Assembly (NCBI GenBank): GCA_035772785.1
Contig: JAOCPU010000038.1
Location: forward strand, 1-64,000
Direction: 5' to 3'
DNA: 64,000 nt
DNA from: Phlebiopsis flavidoalba
Lineage: Eukaryota > Basidiomycota > Agaricomycetes > Polyporales > Phanerochaetaceae
Below the pieces are notes generated by a model, which saw only the letters and a program-made list of their open reading frames with translations, was not told the DNA's origin and did not search any database. A program made the position numbers and the translations under genes. This document shows, piece by piece, positions 34,850-47,333 of the stretch (position 1 is the first letter of the stretch; each line of letters opens with the position of its first letter).

Positions 34850-35190
34850 GGATAGTGCGAGCGCGATTGAAAGCGATGAGAGTGCGAGCGAGAGCGATAG
34901 GAACAACGGTGGGCGCAAGCGAGAGTGAAATGAGAGCGAGGGAGAGCGAGGGAGAGCGAATGAGCGCGAGCAAAAGCAAAATGAGTGGCGAGCGAGAGCG
35001 AAGTGCAACAAAACCGCGAAAGATATGGGGACGATTCGAGAGCGAAGAGACGTGCAATGTGAAGAGAGCAGTGCGATTGTGGGCGGATGTTGACACGTAG
35101 AGCGATTTGAAGACACGACGGAGAGTCGAGAGCGCAAGAAAAGAAAGCGAAAGCGGGATACGTGAGATCGAGAGCAAAAAAGCTGTCGAA
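34850..35190 (+). repeat. Purine-rich GAGCGA low-complexity tract
   Basis: About 340 bp strongly biased to A and G on the plus strand, made of degenerate GAGCGA, GAGAGCGAG and GAAAGCGA words. The long serine- and leucine-rich minus-strand frames here (34626-35212) overlap in three phases and are produced by this composition, so they are not called as genes. Confidence 0.85.
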
Positions 35191-36215
35191 GTGCATTGAG
35201 ACTGTTCAACATGCGATAAGTCTCAGGTCAAGCACAAGGAATTAAATGGAGGTACGTACACAAGCTGCATAATAACGAACGAAGGGTATAGTGAACATCG
35301 AACGACCGCGCTGGTGAGTCATCGATGCTACTACTGACCCCAAGTGACGCGGGAAGTCACGGTGGGGCGGATCGAGAGGGAGGCGGCCCTCTAGTTGCCG
35401 GCTTGTAATGAATGTGGAGGTAGACTGTCCTCGAACGAGGGGTGTCTTTGCCGAGCATCGGGATAGTAGCTCAGGGGCTGGTCTTCTGCGCGAGTCCCGT
35501 CAGGCTGCCAGTCTCTGTGCGAGGACTGGGGGGGGGGAAAAGCCTGACAGGACCCATCGCGACGCGTCCCTGAGAGAACGCGTCATCAGCCGATCGAATA
35601 TCAGTGCGACTTGATAGGTCCGCGACAAATGTGTGTTGTCTGTCTATACGGGTCAGATCAGAATTCCGGAGAGTGCAAAGATAGGCGCTCTCACCTGTGT
35701 GAGGAGACGACGCGAAGAGATGAAGAATACGAAACCGCTTTGTGAGCTGCGTGGGTAAGTCCCTATAGCGGCACGATAGCCGTCTGGAAGGAAGAGTCAG
35801 AAATAACTAGTCAAACTCAGAAAACAGCGAGGAACTCACTTCAAATAGCGAAGAGACGTGCGGTCGAGACGTGAAAGCCGGCATTCTCAAGGCATTGGGC
35901 CTCGAGACTGGGAAGTGGTGTGAGCGCACCAGCGCGGGAGCGTTCAGCGTCGACTAGACTGCCGGAGGTGTAGATTTGAGGGAAGTCAGCAAAATTGAAT
36001 CTTCCGTGTGCGTTTTACAAGACCGATACGTATGGGTTAAGATCGAAGAAGTGGTACAAATACGGGAGAAGAGATAGTGGCGTCCGAGGCAGGGGGATGC
36101 GGCAGCACGTGCTGGGAAAGCTCGAGTAGCTACATGTTGCGATGGCTGGGAGACAAACGACGAAGGGATACAGAAAAGATGAGTGAATTCCAGACCGAAG
36201 GGGGAGATGTGTTTG
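35191..36215. other. No recognised gene
   Basis: Short frames only. A 9-base G run lies near 35529. Purine bias on the plus strand persists but weakens. Confidence 0.35.
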
Positions 36216-36345
36216 AGCTTTTTTTATTATTCTTTTTAAAGTTTACTTTTTATATTTATTTATTTAGTTTTTGTCCTTTTTCCTTTTTTTATGTTTCTTT
36301 TCTATTCTTTTTTCCGTTTTCTATTTTTTCTTTTGTTTTTATGTG
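36216..36345 (+). repeat. T-rich low-complexity tract
   Basis: About 130 bp of TTT, TTA, TTC and TATTT words, abruptly pyrimidine-rich after a purine-biased region. The overlapping frame rich in F, L and Y is a product of this composition. Confidence 0.85.
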
Positions 36346-39300
36346 ACGGAGGAAGTGTGAGAGGACTGAATATTCGAAGAGGCAATCAAGAGAGAATGCA
36401 ACGACATGAAACAAGACTATAAGCCCTGCGAGTCGAAATCCGAACTGGTATGCGAGCCTCTGTGATATCGTTTCCGAATAGAATGTGCCGGTTTTGAAGA
36501 TGGCTTGCATTGGTCTCCGTGATGGAACCAAGTAGGCGGACGAATCCAAAATCCAATCCATATGCGGGAGGTGCGGCCAGAGGGTCGATGAGCTCCCCAG
36601 AGAAGTAATGAAGGGTCGATAAGAAGAAGGAGAGAGAGAGCGACAACCAAGAGGTAGAGAAAAGTGAGAGACGCAGAGAGTGAAACATCGTGAACGTGCG
36701 CCGAAGAGTCAGTCGAGGAGAGGGCTTCAGAGAAGCGCTTGCCGTGACTGTGAAAGGTGATGATATAGGTCGCGATACTTTACGATACGCAATTACCACA
36801 GGTATGGGCGTTGGTTGTGGGGTATCCGCTATGCATATAGGCCGCAGTCATGTAGGTGTAGTGTGAGGATAGACGCGTCAGGCGTACATTTTTCAAATTG
36901 GGGACAGAGAGCCCGTGCGCGTGTGTGTGACGACGGAGAGTACGCACCGTTCAGCGTTGGTACGGCTTGAACGGCGATATCGAGTCAGTCAATGTCGTGG
37001 GGGGTTCCAACAGCAGCTAAGGGTCTTGACTCGGGCGGGACATAGTCATGATGCGCCCTTCGAGGCCACCTCTCTTCGTGGTTTGGCAAAACTTGGGCCC
37101 GGAGGCGTGCCCAAGGGTGTCGATCTCAGAGCGGCGGCGGTTCGCGTAATAGTTTATGGTCATGACGGTCGCCGCGTGGTGGACTATCTGTCGCTAGGTC
37201 CATGTAATTCGGATCGTGCTTCAGACATGCCACGAGTTTTCTTGTATTTCCGAATGCTCCATCGTGTAGTCCCGCCGGAACTGTCCGTCAAACCAGGCCG
37301 TGCTCGTGCCTAAGCCCCCGACGCGAGCCGCTGGACGTCCAACCGCGTGGAGCGCGGGCCAAGTAGGCCTGGGTACTGGTCATACGCGCCCTTAGGTAGG
37401 CGCACAGGAGGCCTCCTCAGATCACTCCGGACGAATCCATAGGAGAGGAGGCCGGTTTATGAGATAGCGGCCACAAACTTCGGATTGTCCTACGTCCCAT
37501 GACGCTCTATGTCTTCACTATCTACCGACGTGCCCGTGTATGGGCTGTCTGTGTACCCGCGACCTCTCTCGCATTGAGGCAGGCGACAAGTATACTGGGA
37601 CGACGAGCATGGGGCCCATCAGGCTGCGAGCGGAGTGTTGCAGACAGTCGGCTTCCTTGGTTGGGCGCCTGTGAGGATTTGCAGTGAGGGCGACGGAGGT
37701 TCGGACGGAGAGTGCTATCGTAAACGGTTAGAGTGTTCCTCACAGCTGGTCGATTGTAGCAGAGTCACTAATCAGGTTGAGTACAGCCCGTTTGCCACGA
37801 GGTGTGGAGAGACAGGACTGCCATGGGGGCACGTCGTGAGGAAGTCTAAGAGTCTAGTGATCTTAGCTCGTCGTGACCGCTCCTCTCGCTGCTTAGTGTA
37901 TACGGAAACGCGGCAGTCTCGGTTTTCTTCCAATGGAGCGGATTATAGTCTCTGGTACGCGTCGAATGAGGGCTGCAGAATAAGAAGTGTAGTACATGGT
38001 ACCAGTTCTTGTCCACGCAGTCGAGTGTGGTGCGGGACCTGGTTCCGCAAGTGATATGGCCCGGGACGGAAACTACGATTGTTACCCCCGTCAGCGGGGG
38101 CGGCATCGTAACGTAATATCCAACTTTGCAATACGCCACCGTGCACGAGGGGCCAAATCAACGGCCAAAATCCGTTTCGCTTCGTGACAGATCGGGCCGT
38201 TGCAGTTGTCGATTCGTCGAAAGCAGCCATTCGACCTCGGATGCCATAGCAGCGTGAGCCACCTTTCAATCGAAACAAGCCTAGACAGGATGTCGCCGGT
38301 CCCGGGCAGTCTTGCGTTGTCGAGCTCACATCGCCCAGATGTTTGCCAGGGAGCCCGTTCCAATCTCACGTTTTAGCCTTCTTCCAAGTGACCTTCGCAG
38401 GCAGTTATAGATAAGAAGCGTGCGGTACTTGCTAAACGAAAGGACGGGGCAGCGTGATGGCGGAAAAGGCACTCGCCCCTTCTGGAGGGCGAGTAAACGC
38501 GGTCCCACGAGAGGAAGCTGTGACAATTGTAATGACATAAAGCAGAGCGCCGAGACGCGGACGCGCAGTGGCTAAAAAGGAGAATAAACGGAAGGGGGGA
38601 TGAGGACACGTTTCAGTGTGTGATGACAAGAAATTATACATGTCATTAAGCGAGAGTAGGGTGATCGGGTATCGTAGCGTGAATGAAGGACGAGGTGGTT
38701 GAAGGAGATGAGGCTGAGGCACGGTGGGGTATCTGGGGGAATCAGTCTGCGAAGTGGACTGGTGCCGAAAGCGGAGTATACACAAGTCTGGGCAAACCAC
38801 TTAAACAGAGTCGCGTGACGCGTCCTACAGGTGGAGCGGTGAGTGTGTCGCCGAGCTGTTTCGTGAGCTTACCGACAGAGCCACATGTTTTACTCAGAGG
38901 GGTGGATGACTCGACTAGCTACGTCTTGAGAGTGAGCGATCCCGGAAGCGGACAATGCCATGCGGCTGCGGCTTTAGAGTGACTGTGTTGTGTGTAGGAG
39001 AAAAAATAATAGCGCGCGATTTTATTGGTTGGGGCGACATTCACTATTACTTTTACTTTTGCACGACCGGGGCGTGATGGCATTCGTCTTCCTGATTTCG
39101 TAGTTGTCTTGCGATTTTTCCTGAACGGGCGTGTCGACTGGCAGAACTTGAGTATTCTAGATACTATTCTCCGTTCACCAGCAGCAGCGCAATAACTTGC
39201 CAGATCAGGTCTAGAGACTGCCTTCCCCCCATTTGCGCTATGATGGCGCATGAACCCTGACGCGGGTAGGCAAGCGTGGGAAAACGCTGGACTGGCAGGC

Positions 39301-42300
39301 TTGGGCACAGTCGTTCATGAAGGATTGGCCTGTGCTCTTTTTCCTATCGTACGCATGGACATATTTGTGAAGCCACTGGCCGCGGTATGCCGACCACTAG
39401 TCTTCAAACTCAATGATTCCTTTGTGTACTCCCTAAATTCACGCTTCACTTACGTTGACTGTGCCACCCACTGAGGCGAGAGGTGCCAGGACCTTTTCAT
39501 TAAACCTAGGTCACGGCCGAGTTAGAACCCTTGCCTTTGGAATGTGAACTTCTACAGCATCTGCAAACGCCCGCTGCCTAAATAACCGCAAATCCATCCC
39601 AAATCCATTGCTGAGAGATGTGCTCGCAGCTTTAAGCCCTGTAGGCTGTGCAAGTCCTCAAAGTCGCTGGAACCCTGACAACCACGACCCCGCTCGTGTC
39701 CCTTGATCCCATTACCGCGCGAGTTTTTGCGGCCTACTGGAGCGGGTTCGAGGGGCTACCTGTTTAACTATTTAATTCTATCTTGGGTCTTCTGAAGTCC
39801 TAGAATATTGTGCTTCCTGTCCGGGCTGGGTGTTACGGTTTGCAAAGCCGCCATGGACGCGTGCATGTGTATGCCACTACTTCATATTTCCGCATCACTG
39901 CAGGTCCTGTCGCGCATACCTTCTGCGCGGTCATTGAAGCCTGTCGGCAGGTGCCCAAGCTTCAATCGGTGGAACTCAGCAAGCTACCTCGGTGAGGTAC
40001 GAGACACTGCTCGACACCGCACTGGAAGCTCCACGAACGCGTCATAACTGTTCCGCCTCTGGCGCGCCTCACGCAGGAACCCTGCTCTCCAGCTAGCATA
40101 GCCGAAGTCAAAAAAACGAGCCCTGTTTCGCAACAACCCAAGAAAGACTATGCTGAACGTGTTCGGTACCACAATATTAACGCAATCCTTCACGCTAAAC
40201 ACTAGGTCAGTGTAGTTCAATCGCGTGTCTCGAAGACGTCATGCGTGTTGGCCAGTACCTGATCAGACATCGGCTGTTGACCATCGAGGGTTTCTCAGGT
40301 TCTTTCAATCAGAGCGTTTGCGTATGAGGATAAGCTACCAAAATTACATAGCTGTTTTTTGGAGGCTCAAGGGGGATTGTATACGTACTTCTCGCGCGCG
40401 CCAGTTGAAACGTTTGTATCACTTCGCTCCTAGGGAGCAAGACCATATCTAACAAACACACATCTATATTCTACCTTCATCAATTCAATGCTACAAACAT
40501 AGCTTTCTCACATCTAACCTGCACTACATCACGGATAAGGTGAGTAGGGGACGGGGACAAATTGATCCAGGGAAAAAAAAACACACACAAACTGGAAACA
40601 CCAACATGGGAAGTAATGCACCCTCTATTAGCACAATCAGCCCCATCAATCTCGATCTCTAAACACGAACAAGACTTTCCGAAGGCGATGGTTTTTGAGG
40701 ACCCAATGGGCCGAGCAGATGCAATGTTTCGCTACCTCAACGGTGTTGGCCTATCCGAAGTGTTCACCAGGTTGAACGACTATCTCATGGCTGAACTTTG
40801 GATATGGGATTGGACCAACTGGAGATCTTATGCTGGTCAGGTCCTCTCCAAGCTATTGATCTCAATATGTGGTAACTGAACTAAAGGTTTCGATGAAATC
40901 ATTGAGGCTGTCTCCAGAAAATACTTTTTACAGTGTGCTTCCCTTGTTTCCCCTTCTGCTCACAATGCCCACTGCATTCATAGATCCAACTGGCATTGTG
41001 GCATATCTGACTGACATGTGAAGAAGATGCACTGGACATTGCTCTTTCACGAAAAGATCGCTATATTTGAAGCGTCTCCAGAACCTACCTCAGGTGAATC
41101 CCACCTCTCAGCCAGTAAAGAAAAACTGTCGGCTTGCCCCTGCAAGTGCTGACAGCGCTGCTTAGGATTCAACTTGCCACGTCAAGTTCAAGATTATGCA
41201 ATGAGGTTACGAACGGACTAATCGATCTTGTGAATATATAACTCCCTTTCCCGCTCACACTCTCGTGAGTCCAGCGAAGGCGCTTTCCTCATCCAAAGAT
41301 TCTCGAATCCCGTCCTGGAATGCTGAATTCCGATACGATGTGGAAGCGACGAGTTTTGAAAACATGAAGTGACATACGCAATGCAGACCCTTCAGACTCC
41401 ACTTTTCCACTTCTGGTACGCTCTACCTGGAGTCGGCACATCGACTACCGAATCCACCGAGTCACGCTTGGGACATATGGAGCTGAATTCTAGCTTCATT
41501 ACCCTCTATGATGAACACAGCGGATGCTGGGGTTCCGTGTCGGGTTACGCAAGTCATTCATCAAGCTCCAGGCCTCAAAAAACACCAAACACACCTACGT
41601 GTTGGAACAGACGTACATACATGACTATTGAGTACGCGCTGCCAACACTCTATACTACCGGCGATGCGACGAGACCCAATCCTTGACTATCAACAATGCG
41701 AGATCGGCCGAGACAAGTTGTATGGGTAAATTCCGTCAAGGACAGCCCATGTCTGCCTTATCGTATATACATGCGTACAGTGAATGGATCTGAGAAGGAC
41801 TCGGTGTACTTTGGGGAAGGCTATATGGTTGTGGTCGACAAAGATAGGTAGGACCCTTATAGCCCTGATTGTTCATGCATCGGTGCTTACTTGGTGTGTC
41901 TTCGCAGGCTGCGTGTGTATTCATTTGAGTAGTGGACGCAGACCATACATCGTTATCGATCTACACGAAATGTTGCCGAATTGCCATGGTGAGAGCGAGC
42001 GGCCAGCTTATAACGGACTATATGATCTCGACCACGAGCAACGACGCGGTGTGCGGCGCACGAGACTGTGACTGGAATCACCCACCGGGCGACATACGCG
42101 TGCCCTCGCAGTGGCTTCGTATGTAATGCGGGGGCGTTGTACCGTTCGACTTGTCATTGATGAGCATTATTCACATAGCGTAGACCAGAGTGGTGACACG
42201 AAGTAACACTTTGATGTTGCGTGACGGGACGCGTCCTAGTCACGCCTCGTCAATACTCACGTTGCTTGGACCGTTTCATCCACATCGACCTTTTGTACGT

Positions 42301-43165
42301 GAAACATGGCCCCTCTGAAAACCACTCTGCCTCTCTAGAGCTCGTGCTGGTGACGTGTAGACCGACGGCTAGCAGCACAGATTACTGCACAACCACCGGG
42401 GGAGCACTGGTAGCGGGTCACTAGTAGGTGTGCATGCAGGCCGTCAAGCAAGCCCACGCAATCGGCTTTTCCTTTTATTGTCGGTACCTTGGCAGTACAT
42501 GTAACGTTGTCTGCGTTATGTTGAACCCCGTGGTCACAGGATCCAGACTGTGGAACTACTGCGGCCTATACAACAACGTCCGAAGCACGAGTGGTCATGA
42601 TGACAGCTCTTGACAATGAACATGTCCACAAACAAGTATGCACATCAGCAGACATCTGATGGTGTATTGAAACACGCCGTCTTATCATAGCTGCGACACT
42701 AGGTCCCAGGCTCGCACGACCGTAGGACACAGAACACAGATTATTGGGGGCGACTCAACTTTTGTAATTTTGATGGCCATCGCAGCGGGGGACCACCACA
42801 ATCACCCATGCACCGCACGAACAGACAGGCTCTGGTGTCAAAAAGGTATAAAATTAAGGCTCTCTCGTCCCACAAGCGCACAACACCCTAACATGCATCC
42901 CCCACCGACAACTCACCGCCCCAAAACACACTTCCTTGCGCATATAATCTCATTGCGAGAGTCACAGTATTGGGGCGGGTAAGTCCTACTCTGTCCACAA
43001 CCACGCCTGAACTTGAATAACCCGCTTACGGAAGTCAACCAGCGGGCCAAATACGCCATGGGATGTGACATGAGGAGGGCCGCTATGCGTCTGTATGAAT
43101 CTGCAGGGCAGGGTGTGTTATCAAACATGCACAAGGAATTACCAAGTACAGTGGCTACAAGGTGG
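36346..43165. other. Long gene-poor stretch
   Basis: No gene can be assigned over almost 7 kb. Possible coding remnants: minus strand 36.9-37.3 kb with TAWFDGQFRRDYTMEHSE, and plus strand 40562-40879 with FPKAMVFEDPMGRADAMF and ELWIWDWTNW. Neither matches a family I can name, and both are isolated. No terminal repeats were seen around them. A GAGAGAGAGAG-type run occurs near 36.63 kb. Confidence 0.35.
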
Positions 43166-43169
43166 ATGC

Positions 43170-43415
43170 CTTGGAACAACGTGTGTCTCTGCTTGTTCTC
43201 CCAGGTCGCGTCTACAGACAGGAGACACACGGGGAGTCACTCCATCCTACATGACGAGGAGATTGCACTACTACCGTTTATCTTTCGGCGCCTGACAGAC
43301 AACAAAAACACGAGGAATCACGCTCTCCACCACGATGAAGGTGTGACGACATCCCGTGTATCTTCCGGGATCTAACAACACACACAAGGACGCTGAGAGT
43401 CCCTCCACTGAAAAA
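43170..43415 (+). repeat. Degenerate tandem repeat, about 85-bp unit, three copies
   Basis: Three consecutive segments align loosely. Each has a CATGACGAGG/CACGATGAAGG-like start, a TATCTT(T)C(C)GG block, a GACA/CAACAACA(A)CAC block and a AATCACGCTCTCCAC/AGAGTCCCTCCAC-like end. Unit boundaries are near 43170, 43250 and 43333. The copies are highly diverged and the third is followed by unrelated AC-rich DNA. Confidence 0.5.
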
Positions 43416-43576
43416 TCATTAAACGACGAGCGCACACACTACTACACACTAATCGCATTCGAACACAACTCCCCAACGGGCCATACACTGGCAAGGCGTG
43501 TGATCAGCGGGCCGAACGGACTGCTTACCGTGACAAACTCCCTATCGAATACCCCCACGGGTCGCAGTCTGAATGC

Positions 43577-43597
43577 GGCCGACCATCCTGGTCGGCC
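43577..43597. repeat. Perfect 9-bp palindrome
   Basis: GGCCGACCA (43577-43585), loop TCC, then TGGTCGGCC (43589-43597). GC-rich and compact, it could form a stable hairpin. No T tract follows and no gene end is near, so a terminator role is not supported. Confidence 0.8.
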
Positions 43598-44087
43598 ACC
43601 ACCCACTCGAACGAACTCCCTGTGGGAAGGATAGCGGGTTGCTGGTAGGGCTTCTACTATTGTCTATGTCCAAATGTGCTTGAAAACAATACACATACAC
43701 ACTCTCCGGTTACACACGGCCCTGCGTTGGCCATTGAGCTCCTTGAGTGGCGACATGGATGATATAAATAGCGAGTGATTTAGTCCGTGGCGAATCGACG
43801 CAGGGATTGGCAACACAAAGGCACTAATGTTTTCGCATGCAGAGCAAGTGAAATTGATATGATGGCCGCGTACTCAGGCATGGCTCAGACAAGACTATTG
43901 ACAAGCTGGTAGCAGGTATGATGCATAATGCGAATGAACTCTAAGTATTCTACCCATCGAGGGACTTGTCAGGGGGGGGTATCAGACCCGCGCGGACGGC
44001 GGGCCACATAACAAATTGCAGCAAGCACATCCGAGGCTTGCCGGGAGACGGACGCCCGGGCGGCCGGGTCTTCTACTGAGTGGGGAC

Positions 44088-45150
44088 TTAGACACAGATG
44101 TTGTAGGTCTGGCCAAGCGCGGAGAGGTTGTCGCTGTTGTCGACGAGGATCTGCTGGCCGGCCATAAAGTACGCGTAGCGCTCCATCGTAGCGAGGCCCG
44201 TCGAGGAAGGGGAGCATCTCGTTCAGGAAGTTCTGCTGGTCCTGGGTCGAACCCGACGCGCCGAACATTTTACATTTTGCATTTCACGTCAGATAAGCGT
44301 GAGTCCGAGACGAAAAAGGAGATTAATTACCTCTGTCATCCACGTCGGCTTGCCGTACTTGGTGCCCATGGGCGGTGATGTAGTTCTTGAAGTAGTCGAT
44401 GTGGTCGCAGAGTCGTAGATGTGGAACGACGATGCAGTCGATCGCGTGCAGGTCGCTGCACGCGCTCATGAACTCGTCGAGCACGCCTCGCCCATCGGCG
44501 CGCCGCCGTTCGTGATCGCGGGCGAGCAGAGCTTCGCCTTACCCGCGAAGGGCTCCATGGAACGGGCGCCACGCGGCCGCGGCGGCCTGTGGCGAGAGGG
44601 TTCGACTGCGCGCCGAGGTCGGGGCTCGTTGAATCTGCCGGGTCGCGAGCGTTAGGTGATAGGTTAAAAATAATAACGGGCGCACGCACCATCCAAGGAG
44701 ATGTGTCGCGCCGAGGTGCGATCGGCCAGCGGTCCGCGTCCGTCGTCCGTTCCAGGAGCTGCGTCGTGTGTCGCCGTCGGCGTGCCCGCAGAGGCATGTT
44801 GGTTACGAATTCCTTGCCCGCGGGGACGTCGCCGCCCGACACAGCGGCCCAGTTTGTAGACCCACGAAACCCTAGAGCGCGTCATTGATTAGTCAGCATG
44901 CGATCTCAAGGCCATCGGGCGTGCGTGCCCGCGCGTGATCACAGGTGATGCGGCGTCGGACCGGATCCCTTGAGCATGATGCACGTCCCGCTTGGGCGGA
45001 AACGAAGCACACGTCTTTGGTGATACAAGCGCAGGGTGAAACGGGGGCATTCTTGCTTCCCACGTTGGTAGATGTCGATGAACTTTAAGGTACGTCACTT
45101 GTCGCCAAACTGGTCGGTCGCCTTCACGTCGTTGTACGACCACACACACG
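44088..45150 (-). CDS. GH128-type glucanase, copy 3, frame-broken
   Basis: A third member of the GH128/Asl1 family. From the 5' side: SYNDVKATDQFGDK ending at a GTGACG-type donor; WAAVSGGDVPAGKEFV and RGATHLLG (reading across frames); a GTGCGT donor; after CCCGGCAG, FNEPDLGAQSN, GKAKLCSPAITNGGAPMGEA, FMSACSDLHAIDCI, HIYDSA and YGKPTWMTE; a GTAATT donor; then FGASGSTQDQQNFLNEMLPF, MERYAYFMAGQQILVDNSDN and ALGQTYNICV with TAA at 44088-44090. Both acid motifs (FNEP and MTE) are kept. It is more GC-rich than the copies at 10-15 kb. The signal-peptide exon lies at or above 45,150 and was not identified. Multiple one-base frame breaks are present. Confidence 0.85.
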
Positions 45151-47333
45151 CTTGATCTCCCCGCTCGACGAGCCCGTGGGAGCAGTAGACGGGGGTAGCG
45201 GTGCTAAAAATGCAGAGGACTCAGCTATGTCGCGCGTACACCCAGGTCCAGACATTGCTTACGATGGTGGGGGTGGACGGGGTAAAGGTAGCGGATGGGT
45301 TACACCACGGCGTGTGAAGCTTACCGATGTGGGCGTGGGCGTTGGCGGTGCCGGCAAATGAAGAGGGCAAATGGGAAGAAGGGTGGCCGAGAACTTCATG
45401 ATGATGTATGTTTATGCAGTCCCGCTAGAAATCGAATGGTAGAGAACGGAGCAGGCAGGGGTGGGGAGCAGTCAAAGCAATGAGCGAATATTCAACGAAA
45501 GTGGCCAAACGACGGTGCGGCCTGCGAGCAGGAAGACACAAGCAGAACGAGGGCGGGAGATGGGAGCGGGGAGCAAGAGACACGTCTGTCAAGACAGGAG
45601 TTCGTTAAAACACAAACACTGGCTTATGTAATAAGACATGCGCATACCTATTTTTTGTTCCCCGTCAACGCTCGTGTGGCGTCACTGGTCCTCCCTAGCG
45701 ACCAGTCCCAGGCGAAGAATCGGGTGCCTTTGCCTGAGCATCTGAACTCTCTTTATAGGTCTCACGAACCCGCCGCTGCGGGTTTCATGTTCGGACGAGC
45801 CTTGCACACACTACCATGCGAGAAGACACGACGCGGCGGTGCGCAGCGCATTTGTGATCTAAGGTTTTTCCTCATAAAGACACGAGCGAATTCACGGACA
45901 TTTGGCGATTCTTGAGGCGAGGGATCGGATGAGGAAACGATGAGGGACGTGTATTATTATCTCCTTGGGACTGTTGGTATGTGGTTGGTTCGGGATGATT
46001 GATTATTTCTCACCTCAGCCGATCGCAGCCTATCGCGCAGAGCCAGTTCTGTGCTTTTTGGAGGCCGCCCGAGCGAGCGAACAAAGCTCTAAAAAAGGCT
46101 TTCGTGGATCGCTCACTCCTTGCAGTGATGGGGTCGCCATGGCTCTTGCTTTGAACGTTAACCATGCCGTTGTCTTCAGCACCCGGCCATCCAAGACGCT
46201 CACCTACGACGCTCATGCGTGGGAGTGCATCTGCAGGCCGTAAACCTTGATCAGTGCGGCAAAGGTTTTATGTCCTTGATGCTCGCCGAGCGCCCGTTTG
46301 ATAGAGTGAGGATAATGGCTTGAGTGATCGAGTGACTCGACAACAAGCCCTGACCCACCGAACAATCGCTATGGTCACTGCGGGGAGCCGCCATGCTTGT
46401 CCCTCTCGCCCGTCGAAATCGAGTATGCCGAAGATTCGAGGTTAGGTGTTTCTCGCAAGTGGGGGTTTGAACACACGGTGGAAAATGGCAGTAAGTAAGA
46501 CGATCTGCTAATTGGTTCAAAGGGTTGCGAGCTCTAACATACTCCTTGTTTTAACCAGACTTTCGCGAACGTACGGGCACTCATCTCGCGAGTCAAGTTG
46601 TCGCTCGAGGACCGTGCCTTGGACCATGGGACATCCTTCTCTCTCACTCATATCGGCACTGCTCGTCCGTCGACATCCCCTGCCCACCATAAATCGATAC
46701 GACGCTAGACAGCGACGAACGCCCGACCATCACAGAAAGGTCCGATGTGATTGCGAACTTTTTGCGGCCGACCGGAACGCTGGACCTTGGGCCGTCCGTG
46801 GGGGTCTTGCTGGCCTTTTTCAGTCTAGATCGAGGCATGGACCGTTAGGCGCCGAAACAATAGAGGTCGAGTCGTCGGGGCTACAGATGGCTCAGGTATC
46901 TGGCGCGAATTTCGTGAGTTTTTTCAGTAATTTTTGTACTGTCGTGATGTAGGCGCCCTCATACACCGCCGGACGCAGTCGGGCGTCATGGGTTCGGCAC
47001 AACTCAGCGCGCTGATGGCGGGACAATACGCGGACAAAGGTGGCGGGAACTTTGACAAAGCGCGTCCCCGCTTGCGTGGTAGCGCCTAATGAGCTAAGCT
47101 CTTGTAGAGACGCCGGTCTCGTTCGGTTTAAGACTCGCTCGCATCCTAGCCCTTCCATCGCCGCCTTTCTGCTCCTGCAGCGATATATACACCTCGCACG
47201 ACCTCACGCCCACGGCTATCTCGTGTTCTCCCGACCCACGAACCCCCAACGCTCTCCCTATTTTTTCTCGCCTATTTTGCACGACATTCCGACGAACCCT
47301 CGACGCTAGCTCCCACCCCACCACACAACAATA
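45151..47333. other. Unassigned, with a possible plus-strand exon at 46.55-46.87 kb
   Basis: Near 46,555 the plus strand reads TFANVRALISRVKLSLEDRA and LDHGTSFSLTHI, then in a shifted frame RPTITERSDVIANFLRPTGT and LDLGPSVGVLLAFFSLDRGM. These look coding but belong to no family I recognise. An earlier VAMALALNVNHAVVFSTRPS (about 46,130-46,195) may be part of the same unknown gene. The last 200 bp are CA/CT-rich with TATATA at about 47,184 and probably form the promoter of the gene starting at 47,334. Confidence 0.35.

Noticed and set aside
34626..35212. Three overlapping minus-strand frames of 147-183 codons, rich in S, L, H and R
   Set aside because: They lie in three phases over the GAGCGA purine tract; composition alone produces them.
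43577..43597. Intrinsic terminator
   Set aside because: The hairpin lacks a T tract and is not at a gene end; bacterial terminators are not expected in this genome.
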